Assembly (NCBI GenBank): GCA_046728935.1
Contig: JBKPFS010000016.1
Span: 1-6,202, forward strand
Origin: DATAFO01 sp046728935
GTDB lineage: Bacteria > Actinomycetota > Thermoleophilia > Solirubrobacterales > 70-9
Length of the DNA: 6,202 bases
Direction of reading: 5' to 3'
Both the position numbers and the translations under genes were made by a program. The notes beneath the pieces were generated by a model. It ran no database searches. It was not told where the DNA came from and was given only the letters and a program-made list of their open reading frames with translations. Below are positions 1 through 5,425 of this stretch, in pieces (position 1 is the first letter of the stretch; the number at the start of each line of letters is the position of its first letter).

Positions 1-153
1 CACCCACCCCGCGCGCTCGGCCGCGGGCTTGCACAGCGCGCACACGGTCACGCGCTCGCCCTCGGGGGATGCGTACTCGGCCACGCGTTCCCCGCGCAGG
101 ATCGTGCGCCCGCACACGCCGCAGGCGCCGGTGTCACCAGATTCACCGAGCAC
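1..153 (-). CDS. Small zinc-ribbon-like protein, N-terminal part (3' end outside window)
   Basis: I do not recognise a named family. Read on the minus strand from a GTG at 153-151, 51 codons stay open to the window edge. The peptide has two CxxC pairs, Cys11/Cys14 (CGVC) and Cys38/Cys41 (CALC), 23 residues apart. That pattern is typical of a four-cysteine zinc ribbon or treble clef, so zinc binding is inferred. Between them is a polar stretch (GRTILRGERVAEY), and the visible part ends in ERAGWV. The start is nearly forced: the only in-frame stop upstream is the EF-G stop at 208-210, no other ATG, GTG or TTG lies between, and the next in-frame GTG would remove the first cysteine. A partial Shine-Dalgarno, GAGGG (162-158), sits four bases before the GTG. 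The gene follows the EF-G paralogue by 54 bases on the same strand, with a hairpin between. Function is unknown; nucleic-acid or protein binding would suit the fold. Confidence 0.62.
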   Translation of the reverse strand, partial: MLGESGDTGACGVCGRTILRGERVAEYASPEGERVTVCALCKPAAERAGWV

Positions 154-174
154 AGCGCCCTCAACGTAGCAGCG

Positions 175-200
175 GCGCTGGCGGCTGCGCGGGCCAGCGC
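175..200 (-). terminator. GC hairpin after the EF-G paralogue (possible U-less terminator)
   Basis: Perfect 8-bp arms GCGCTGGC (175-182) and GCCAGCGC (193-200) enclose a 10-base loop. In the minus-strand transcript the stem begins seven bases after the EF-G stop codon. No T-run follows, so it is not a classic Rho-independent terminator. It could be a U-less terminator, a 3'-end stabilising hairpin, or chance in very GC-rich DNA. It lies 12 bases upstream of the GAGGG ribosome site of the next gene, so it could also affect read-through translation. Confidence 0.33.
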
Positions 201-207
201 ATGCGGC

Positions 208-2319
208 TCAGGCCTTGACGCCCTCCTCGTCGCCCGCCTTGGCCTCGGCGATCACCTTCTGGGCGATGTGGGAGGGCACCTCCTCGTGGCGCAGGAACTC
301 CATCGTGTAGTCCCCGCGTCCCCCGGTGATCGCCCGCAGGTCGGGCGCGTAGTCGAGCACCTCCGCCATTGGGATCTCGGCGGTGATCTCGGTCATCTGG
401 CCCTTCGCCTCCATCCCGAGCGGCCGCCCGCGCCGCGACGTGAGATCGCCGACGACGTCGCCCACGACGTCCTCGGGGACCGAGATCGTCATCTTCATGA
501 TCGGCTCGAGCAGGTAGGGCTCGGCCTCGGCGGCCGCCTGCTTGAAGGCCATCGAGCCGGCGATCTTGAACGCCATCTCCGACGAGTCGACCGAGTGGTG
601 CTGGCCGTCGTAGAGGCGCACCTTGACGTCCTTCACCGGGTAGCCGGCGACGACGCCACCGGCCATCGCTTCCTCGATCCCCTTCTCGACCGCGGGGATG
701 AAGCCGGTCGGGATCACCCCGCCCTTGATCGCGTTCACGAACTCGAACCCCTCCCCCGCCTCGTTCGGCTCGATCTCGATGTGGCAGTCCCCGAATTGGC
801 CCCGGCCCCCGGTCTGCTTCTTGTAGCGGCCGTGGGCCTTGGCCGCCTTGCGAATCGTCTCCAGGTACGGCACCCGCGGCGGGTGAAGCTCGATCTCGGC
901 CCCGAATCGCTCCTTCATCCGGTCGACGATCACCTCCACGTGCACCTGCGTCAGCCCGGCGATGATCTGCTCGCCGGTCTGGGGGTCCCGGTGCACGTCG
1001 AGGGTCGGGTCCTCCTCGCTTAGGCGGCGCACGGCGCTCGCCGCCTTCTCCTCGTCGCCCTTGGACTTCGGCTCGTAGGCGAAGGCCATCACGGGCGCGG
1101 GAAGATCGAGGGGCGGGAAGCGCACCTGGCTGTCCTTGGTCGCGAGCACATCGCCCGCCCGGGTCTCGCGAAGCTTCGCCACCGCGCCGATGTCGCCCGG
1201 GCCGAGCTCGTCGACGGGCTCGAGCTCCTTGCCGCGCGGCACCCCGAGCTGGCCGATCCGCTCCTTCTCCCGCCGGGTGACGTTCTGAACCTGCGAGTCC
1301 GATCCCAGGACGCCCGAGTACACCCGCAGCATGTTCACCCGGCCGGTGTACGGGTCGGCGGTGGTCTTGAACACGTAGGCGAGCAGCTCTCCGTCGACGT
1401 CGGGCTCGATCTCGATCGGCTCGCCGTCGGCGTCGAGCGCACCGATCGCGCCGCGCATCGCGGGCGAGGGCACGTCCTCCACCAGCGCCTCGAGCAGGCG
1501 ATTGGTGCCCAGGTTCTTGGTCGCGACCCCGCAGGTGACCGGGAACAGATGGCCCTCCGTGACGCCCTTCTTCAGCGCGGCGACGATCTCGTCGTGGGCG
1601 ATCTCCTCCCCCTCCAGGTAGCGCTCCATCAGCTCGTCGGAGTTCTCGGCCACCTCGTCCATCAGCTTCTCGCGGTACTCCTGCGCCTGCGCCTGGAGCT
1701 CCTCGGGGATCTCGACCTGCTTGGAGTTGCCGCGCCCGGTCCCCTCGTACTCGAAGGCCTGCATGTCGATCAGGTCGATCACGCCGCGCACGTCGTGCTC
1801 GGAGCCGATCGGGATCTCGGTCGCGACGACGTGCTGCCCGAACGCTTCCTTCAGCGCGTCGAGGCAGCGGTAGAAGTCGGCGCGCTCGCGGTCGAGCATG
1901 TTCACGAACACCAGCCGCGACAGCCTCTCGGCGTCGGCGCGCTGCCAGAGCCGGTCTGTGTGGACCTCCACGCCCATGACGCCGTTGACGACCATCACCG
2001 CGGCATCGACGACCCGCAGCGCGCCCAGCGTGTCGGCGACGAAGCTCGGCTCGCCGGGGGTGTCGATGAGGTTGATCTTGCGGCCGTCGTGCTCGAACGA
2101 GGCGAGTCCGGCTCCGATCGACATCTCGCGCTGGTGCTCGTCCGGCTCGAAGTCGAGCATGGTCGAGCCGTCCTCGACCCTGCCCAGCCGGTTCACCACC
2201 CCAGCCTCGAACAGGATCGCCTCCGCGAGGCTGGTCTTGCCGGACCCGCGATGGCCCACCAGGGCCACGTTCCTGATCCGATCGGGCGGCTTGTGCGGCA
2301 CGCGCCCAATATATGTCAA
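208..2319 (-). CDS. Elongation factor G-like GTPase (EF-G2 type paralogue)
   Basis: A 703-residue protein with the five-domain EF-G layout and normal family length. The GTPase domain covers about 14-290, with P-loop GHRGSGKT (22-29). Domain II is about 308-400, III about 405-480, IV about 482-603 (GGRGQFG at 504-510, tip loop HHSVDSSE at 574-581) and V about 604-680. EF-G is the ribosomal translocase in the cytoplasm. This copy has unusual G motifs: DTPGE (86-90) instead of DTPGH, so the residue matching EF-Tu His84 is Glu; NMLD (140-143) instead of NKxD; and EMSI (65-68) where EF-G has GITI. These, and the absence of rpsL, rpsG or tuf nearby, mark it as an EF-G2/FusA2-like paralogue rather than housekeeping FusA. 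It starts 7 bases after the sigma gene. The listed start is TTG at 2319-2317 with no clear Shine-Dalgarno; GTG at 2301-2299 (MPHKPPDR) is a credible alternative. The physiological role is not known from sequence. Confidence 0.93.
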   Translation of the reverse strand: MTYIGRVPHKPPDRIRNVALVGHRGSGKTSLAEAILFEAGVVNRLGRVEDGSTMLDFEPDEHQREMSIGAGLASFEHDGRKINLIDTPGEPSFVADTLGALRVVDAAVMVVNGVMGVEVHTDRLWQRADAERLSRLVFVNMLDRERADFYRCLDALKEAFGQHVVATEIPIGSEHDVRGVIDLIDMQAFEYEGTGRGNSKQVEIPEELQAQAQEYREKLMDEVAENSDELMERYLEGEEIAHDEIVAALKKGVTEGHLFPVTCGVATKNLGTNRLLEALVEDVPSPAMRGAIGALDADGEPIEIEPDVDGELLAYVFKTTADPYTGRVNMLRVYSGVLGSDSQVQNVTRREKERIGQLGVPRGKELEPVDELGPGDIGAVAKLRETRAGDVLATKDSQVRFPPLDLPAPVMAFAYEPKSKGDEEKAASAVRRLSEEDPTLDVHRDPQTGEQIIAGLTQVHVEVIVDRMKERFGAEIELHPPRVPYLETIRKAAKAHGRYKKQTGGRGQFGDCHIEIEPNEAGEGFEFVNAIKGGVIPTGFIPAVEKGIEEAMAGGVVAGYPVKDVKVRLYDGQHHSVDSSEMAFKIAGSMAFKQAAAEAEPYLLEPIMKMTISVPEDVVGDVVGDLTSRRGRPLGMEAKGQMTEITAEIPMAEVLDYAPDLRAITGGRGDYTMEFLRHEEVPSHIAQKVIAEAKAGDEEGVKA
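2308..2313 (-). promoter_or_regulatory. Possible -10 element (TATATT) for a leaderless EF-G2 transcript
   Basis: TATATT reads 2313-2308 on the minus strand and is followed by six bases, GGGCGC, and then an in-frame GTG at 2301-2299. A TANNNT box about six to seven bases before a start codon is the usual geometry of leaderless actinobacterial genes. No good -35 is seen 16-19 bases upstream. If real, it gives the EF-G paralogue its own promoter inside the sigma/EF-G junction and makes the GTG the true start. Confidence 0.3.
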
Positions 2320-2326
2320 GCGCCCG

Positions 2327-3100
2327 TTAAGGCTGGAAGCGCGAGCGGAGGGCCAGCACGGCCTTGGTGTGGAGCTGGGAGACGCGGGATTCGGTGACCC
2401 CGAGGACCTCGCCGATCTCGCGCAGGGTTAGGTTCTCGTAGTAGTAGAGGGCGATCACCAAACGCTCGCGCTCCGGGAGGCCCTCGATCGCGTCCGCGAG
2501 GCGGTCCTTCAGCTCCGACGCATGGGCCTCGGTCTCGGGGTCGACCGCCGCGGGGTCCTGAATCGTGTCCAGGACCGAGATCTGGCTGCCGCCCTCGGGG
2601 TCGGCGAAGGTCCAGAGGTCGTCGAGGGCGAGCACCGATGAGTTGGCGATATCGAGCAGCGCGTTCTGGAACTCCTCGACGGTCATCTCGAGGCGCTCCG
2701 ACATCTCCTCCTCGGTCGGCGCCCGCTGCAGCTTGGCCTCGAGCTCGGCGTGCGCCTTCTCCACGTCGCGTGCACGGGCGCGCACGGAGCGCGGGACCCA
2801 GTCCAGCGAGCGCAGCTCGTCGATGATCGCCCCCTTCACCCTTGCGACCGCGAAGGTCTCGAACTTGATTTCGCGGCCGGGATCGAAGCGCTCGATCGCG
2901 CCGATCAGCCCAAGCAGCCCGTACGAGATCAGGTCGGACTCCTCGACGTGCGACGGCAGCCCCGAGGCCATGCGCCCGGCGATGAACTTGACGAGCGGCG
3001 AATACGCGACCACGAGGCGCTCACGCGCCTGCTCGTCGCCGTCCCCCTTGTAGCGACGCCAGAGCTCCCGCAGCTCGACTGCCTTGACGTTGGTCTCCAT
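2327..3100 (-). CDS. RNA polymerase sigma factor, sigma-28 family (WhiG/FliA/SigD type)
   Basis: A 257-residue group 3 sigma factor that would direct RNA polymerase core to a special promoter set. Region 2 covers about 25-105 and includes the family signature FETFAVARVKGAIIDELRSL (80-99) followed by DWVPRSVR (100-107), very close to the WhiG/SigD pattern. Region 3 is about 108-155. Region 4 is about 203-253, with the helix-turn-helix LTLREIGEVLGVTESRVSQL (224-243). Nothing is missing. The ATG at 3100-3098 is chosen because the family N-terminus begins here; a 120-codon extension upstream in the same frame is only an out-of-frame reading of xerC. No strong ribosome site precedes the ATG. It lies 79 bases after the Xer gene and 7 bases before the EF-G paralogue, probably co-transcribed with the latter. 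WhiG controls sporulation in Streptomyces and FliA/SigD controls motility elsewhere; no flagellar, sporulation or anti-sigma gene is visible here, so the regulon is unknown. Confidence 0.93.
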   Translation of the reverse strand: METNVKAVELRELWRRYKGDGDEQARERLVVAYSPLVKFIAGRMASGLPSHVEESDLISYGLLGLIGAIERFDPGREIKFETFAVARVKGAIIDELRSLDWVPRSVRARARDVEKAHAELEAKLQRAPTEEEMSERLEMTVEEFQNALLDIANSSVLALDDLWTFADPEGGSQISVLDTIQDPAAVDPETEAHASELKDRLADAIEGLPERERLVIALYYYENLTLREIGEVLGVTESRVSQLHTKAVLALRSRFQP

Positions 3101-3112
3101 TAGCTGGACGCT

Positions 3113-3123
3113 CGTTCCGAACG
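3113..3123. promoter_or_regulatory. Small palindrome upstream of the sigma gene
   Basis: CGTTC-C-GAACG is an 11-bp inverted repeat with five-base arms and one central base, 12 bases upstream of the sigma start codon. It overlaps the AACGTT palindrome at 3120-3125 and, on the minus strand, a TANNNT-like box TAACGT (3126-3121). It could be an operator. It does not match the GAAC-N4-GTTC spacing of a Gram-positive LexA box. Arms this short can arise by chance. Confidence 0.2.
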
Positions 3124-3129
3124 TTACCC

Positions 3130-3150
3130 GCGCGGGACCGATGCCCGCGC
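3130..3150 (-). terminator. GC hairpin between the Xer and sigma genes
   Basis: Perfect 7-bp arms GCGCGGG (3130-3136) and CCCGCGC (3144-3150) enclose a seven-base loop. In the minus-strand transcript it begins 29 bases after the xer stop codon. No T-run follows. It may be a weak or U-less terminator or an mRNA-stabilising hairpin separating xer from the sigma/EF-G pair. Chance is a real alternative at this GC content. Confidence 0.3.
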
Positions 3151-3179
3151 AGCGGATCTTGCCGGGCGGGCGCGGACGG

Positions 3180-4103
3180 TCACGCGCGCGGGTGCGCCTT
3201 CGAGTACTCGCGCCGCAGCCGCGAGGGCTCGACGCGGGTATAGATCTGCGTCGTCGAGACGCTCGAGTGGCCGAGGAGCTCCTGGATCGAGCGCAGGTCG
3301 GCCCCGCCCTCGAGCAGATGGGTGGCGAACGAGTGCCGAAGCGTGTGCGGCGAGACATGTCCCGCGACCGCCGCCTCGCGAACCCACTTCGAGAGTCGGC
3401 GCCTGACGTCCGATGGGCCCAGCCGGCGACCACGCACCGACAGGAACAGCGCGGCCTCATCCCGCCGCGAGCTGAGCGCGGGCCGGGCCGTCTCCAGGTA
3501 GCGCTGCGCGGCCCGCTGCGCGGGCTCGCCGATCGGGAGCACGCGCGTCTTGCGGCCCTTTCCGGTCACCCGCACGGTCTCCGAGTCGAAGTCGATGTCG
3601 CCCAGGTCGAGGCCGACGATCTCCTCCGCCCTCAGCCCGCACGAGTACGCGATCTCGAATAGCGCCCGATCGCGGATCTCGAGCGGCGTTCGCGCCGGGA
3701 TCCGATCGAGCAGCGAGGCCACCTGATCGCGCCCCAGCGTGCGGGGCAGGCGCGAGTCCCGCTTCGGGCTGGGCAGCAGCTCCGCCGGGTTCTGGCTCGC
3801 GCGGTCGGTCTGCACGAGGTGGGCGTGGAAGGAGCGCGCCGCGGCCAGCTTCCGCCTGACGCTCGCCCTCGCGAGCCCGCTCTCGGAGAGCGCCGCCGCG
3901 TAGAGGCGCAGGTCCCGGTAGGCGATCGTGCCGGGCTCCCTGCCGCGTCCGCTCGCCCAGGCGGCCAGCCCGCGGAGGTCCGCGCGGTACGCCCTGATCG
4001 TGTTCGGCGAGGCCCCGCGCGTCTCGAGCTCGCGACTGAACGACGCCAACGCCCCCTTCCAGGCGGGGCCCAGCTCCAGCTCCGCGGTGGTTTCGGCAGG
4101 CAT
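3180..4103 (-). CDS. xerC: Tyrosine recombinase, XerC/XerD type
   Basis: A 307-residue site-specific recombinase of normal Xer length. The N-terminal SAM-like core-binding domain spans about 13-102 (SPNTIRAYRADLRGLAAW at 32-49). The catalytic domain spans about 120-303 and has the full set: Arg158 (GLRAEE), Lys182 (TGKGRK), His253 and Arg256 (HTLRHSFATHL), His279 (LLGHSS) and the nucleophile Tyr288 (QIYTRV). Xer proteins resolve chromosome dimers at dif during division. The ATG at 4103-4101 is the only reasonable start, because an in-frame TAA lies two codons upstream (GAA TAA CGG TCC ATG); no clear Shine-Dalgarno is seen. The next gene is a WhiG-like sigma factor, recalling the actinobacterial dprA-xerC-whiG-rpsB neighbourhood, and no phage or transposon genes are nearby. 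A chromosomal Xer is therefore more likely than an integrase. Whether it is the XerC or XerD partner cannot be decided here, so the symbol is tentative. Confidence 0.92.
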   Translation of the reverse strand: MPAETTAELELGPAWKGALASFSRELETRGASPNTIRAYRADLRGLAAWASGRGREPGTIAYRDLRLYAAALSESGLARASVRRKLAAARSFHAHLVQTDRASQNPAELLPSPKRDSRLPRTLGRDQVASLLDRIPARTPLEIRDRALFEIAYSCGLRAEEIVGLDLGDIDFDSETVRVTGKGRKTRVLPIGEPAQRAAQRYLETARPALSSRRDEAALFLSVRGRRLGPSDVRRRLSKWVREAAVAGHVSPHTLRHSFATHLLEGGADLRSIQELLGHSSVSTTQIYTRVEPSRLRREYSKAHPRA

Positions 4104-4189
4104 GGACCGTTATTCGGGGCCGCGAGGAGGACGCCTGCCGTTCGCAAGCCGCCAACCGCGTGCGGGCGCGGTAGGCCAGCGCCCCCGTC

Positions 4190-4226
4190 TGGCGATTTCT
4201 TTCGGCAGATCCGAAAGAAGTCGCCA
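4190..4226. repeat. 16-bp near-perfect inverted repeat upstream of xer
   Basis: Left arm TGGCGATTTCTTTCGG (4190-4205) and right arm CCGAAAGAAGTCGCCA (4211-4226) enclose a five-base loop, CAGAT. Fifteen of 16 positions pair by Watson-Crick rules; 4196/4220 is T opposite G, a wobble in RNA. It is the strongest palindrome seen in the window and is less GC-rich than its surroundings. It lies in the 207-bp gap (4104-4310) between the L,D-transpeptidase and Xer genes, 86 bases before the xer start. No T-run follows on either strand. Options are a U-less terminator after the transpeptidase gene, an operator for xer, or a dispersed REP-like element. It is not a dif-like layout of 11-bp arms around a 6-bp centre. 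Confidence 0.6.
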
Positions 4227-4272
4227 CACCGCGACTGCGCCCGGCCGCGATCCTGCGCTCGAATGACGCGTT

Positions 4273-4291
4273 ATTGGCGGATAGCGCCAAT
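4273..4291. repeat. 7-bp inverted repeat just after the L,D-transpeptidase gene
   Basis: ATTGGCG (4273-4279) and CGCCAAT (4285-4291) are perfect arms around the five-base loop GATAG. On the minus strand it begins 19 bases after the transpeptidase stop codon, a normal place for a terminator or 3' stabilising hairpin, but what follows is AACGCGTC, not a T-run. Together with the larger palindrome at 4190-4226 it is all I can see in the 4104-4310 gap. Confidence 0.38.
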
Positions 4292-4310
4292 TAGGCGTCG
4301 AGGCCGGTGG

Positions 4311-5348
4311 TTACCCGATGTAAATCGGCGTGCCTACGGGGACCCGGTCGTAAAGCTCGATGACGTCGGGGATCGACATCCGCACGCAGCCGTGCGACGC
4401 GGCGTTGCCTAGGGAGGCCACGTCGTCGGTCCCGTGGATGCCGGCGCCGTCGAAGATCCCGAGCCAGCGCGCCTTGAGCGGGTTCTCGGGCGACCCGCCC
4501 GGCACCGTCGTGCGGGCGTGGTCGCCGGCCCAATCGGAGTTCGGCACGTTCCAGGCGGGGTTCACCGCCTTGCTCTGGATGTGGTAGAGGCCGGCCGGCG
4601 TGTCGAATCCCACCGCGCCGATCGCGACCGTGTAGGTCTTCAGGAGCTTCAGGTCCTCGTAGAGGCGGAGCTGGAAGTTCGCGCGATCGACCGTTAGGTA
4701 GACGGGGTACTGCTTGGCGAGCTCGTCCGTGGTCACCTTGGGCTCGACTCGATCCACCGGCGCCTCGACCCTGCGGTGCTGGCGATCCTGGACCGCCGAC
4801 TCGACGCCCTGGCGAAGCTCGTCGGCGTCGACCTTGATCCCATCCCGGGACTTGACCGGGGTGATCGACGAACCGGTGGCCTCGATCGACGCGTCGATGG
4901 GGTCGCGGTCGACCTCCCCGGTCACCTTGGCGATGAACGCGGTCACCGCCTCGTCGGAATACGACAGGCGCGGGGCGACGTTCGCTTCGACCTCTCCCCC
5001 GGTCGCGTAGCGCCACAGCCGGCCCGGCAGGCCGCCCTCCTGGCTCTTCTCAACCGCCCGGTCAATCATCCCATCGATGTCCGCCGTGACCTCGAGCTTC
5101 TCGGCGCTGAGCTTGTACTTCACCCCTTCCGCGGTGACGATGATCGGCTTACGCAGCGGATCGACGACCTCGGCATCGACCAGCTCGCGGGCCTCGTCGG
5201 TGCTCAGGCCGCTGACGTCGACGCCCGCGACCCGCACGCCCTCGGCGATCTCGTCCTTGCGCGAGGAGTCGTAGGCGTAGGCCGCGACCGCGGCCACCAG
5301 CAGCGTCACGACCGCCGCGATGATCCCTATTTGAAACTTCCGCCCCAC
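4311..5348 (-). CDS. Membrane-anchored L,D-transpeptidase (VanW/PG_binding_4-type region plus YkuD)
   Basis: A 345-residue envelope enzyme predicted to form 3-3 peptidoglycan cross-links, or attach molecules to stem peptides, through an active-site cysteine. Residues 7-26 form one hydrophobic helix after the short positive start MGRK, with no lipobox cysteine, so it is probably an uncleaved signal anchor with the body outside. Residues about 36-200 resemble the VanW-associated PG_binding_4 region (AGVDVSGLSTDEARELV at 41-57). The YkuD domain spans about 215-344, with NPAWNVP (263-269), IHGT (His305) and the catalytic SHGCVRM block (Ser318, His319, Cys321, Arg323); all key residues are present. 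The GTG start at 5348-5346 is forced: an in-frame TAG lies at 5384-5382 and no other start codon falls between. There is no clear Shine-Dalgarno, but a TANNNT box ends nine bases upstream. The domain order matches the known VanW-like/YkuD fusions such as Enterococcus faecium Ldt-fm. Neighbours give no further hint. Confidence 0.92.
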   Translation of the reverse strand: MGRKFQIGIIAAVVTLLVAAVAAYAYDSSRKDEIAEGVRVAGVDVSGLSTDEARELVDAEVVDPLRKPIIVTAEGVKYKLSAEKLEVTADIDGMIDRAVEKSQEGGLPGRLWRYATGGEVEANVAPRLSYSDEAVTAFIAKVTGEVDRDPIDASIEATGSSITPVKSRDGIKVDADELRQGVESAVQDRQHRRVEAPVDRVEPKVTTDELAKQYPVYLTVDRANFQLRLYEDLKLLKTYTVAIGAVGFDTPAGLYHIQSKAVNPAWNVPNSDWAGDHARTTVPGGSPENPLKARWLGIFDGAGIHGTDDVASLGNAASHGCVRMSIPDVIELYDRVPVGTPIYIG

Positions 5349-5354
5349 GCTTCG

Positions 5355-5387
5355 AAAAGTGTAGGGACGGGGTTCGGCGCCCTACAC
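5355..5387 (-). terminator. Hairpin plus TTTT after the SDR gene
   Basis: Perfect 8-bp arms GTGTAGGG (5387-5380 on the minus strand) and CCCTACAC (5366-5359), with a 13-base loop, are followed directly by TTTT (5358-5355). This is the only hairpin in the window with a T-tract, and it starts 38 bases after the SDR stop codon. It fits a weak Rho-independent terminator that separates the SDR gene from the transpeptidase gene. The loop is long and the T-tract short. The right arm overlaps the candidate -10 of the next gene, so an operator reading is also possible. Confidence 0.42.
5358..5363 (-). promoter_or_regulatory. Possible -10 element (TACACT) for the L,D-transpeptidase gene
   Basis: TACACT reads 5363-5358 on the minus strand and fits the TANNNT pattern. 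Nine bases separate it from the GTG start at 5348, which would give a leaderless or nearly leaderless mRNA and would explain the missing Shine-Dalgarno. No convincing -35 is seen; TGTAGG lies at the 17-base spacing. The box sits within the right arm of the 5359-5387 inverted repeat. Confidence 0.28.
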
Positions 5388-5425
5388 GCCCTTCCTACGG
5401 TGCAACCGAGCTTTCGGCTCAGCCT

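Noticed and set aside
268..1023. Long plus-strand open frame opposite the EF-G gene
   Set aside because: An antisense frame of a GC-rich gene, with low-complexity Arg, Leu, His and Asp composition and no recognisable motif. The same applies to 1549-2397 and 4776-5429.
2314..2319. TTGACA as a -35 box
   Set aside because: The TATATT follows it directly with no spacer, and the hexamer 17 bases downstream is GCACAA, not a -10.
3113..3123. LexA (SOS) box
   Set aside because: The order is GTTC-C-GAAC, not GAAC-N4-GTTC.
3101..3460. 120-codon N-terminal extension of the sigma factor
   Set aside because: It overlaps the end of the Xer gene in another frame, is rich in Arg, Ser and Pro as expected of a shadow frame, and the known WhiG/FliA N-terminus begins at the ATG at 3100.
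4240..4275. A tRNA T-arm-like CTCGAAT sequence in the gap
   Set aside because: The flanking bases do not pair as a T-stem, and no acceptor or anticodon arm can be drawn.
4190..4291. A dif site for the Xer recombinase
   Set aside because: Neither palindrome has the 11-6-11 layout or the CATAA/TTATG inner ends of dif sites, and dif is normally at the terminus rather than beside xer.
4291..5016. Minus-strand frame overlapping the L,D-transpeptidase gene
   Set aside because: A shifted frame of a clearly real gene, with Arg- and Gly-rich low-complexity translation.
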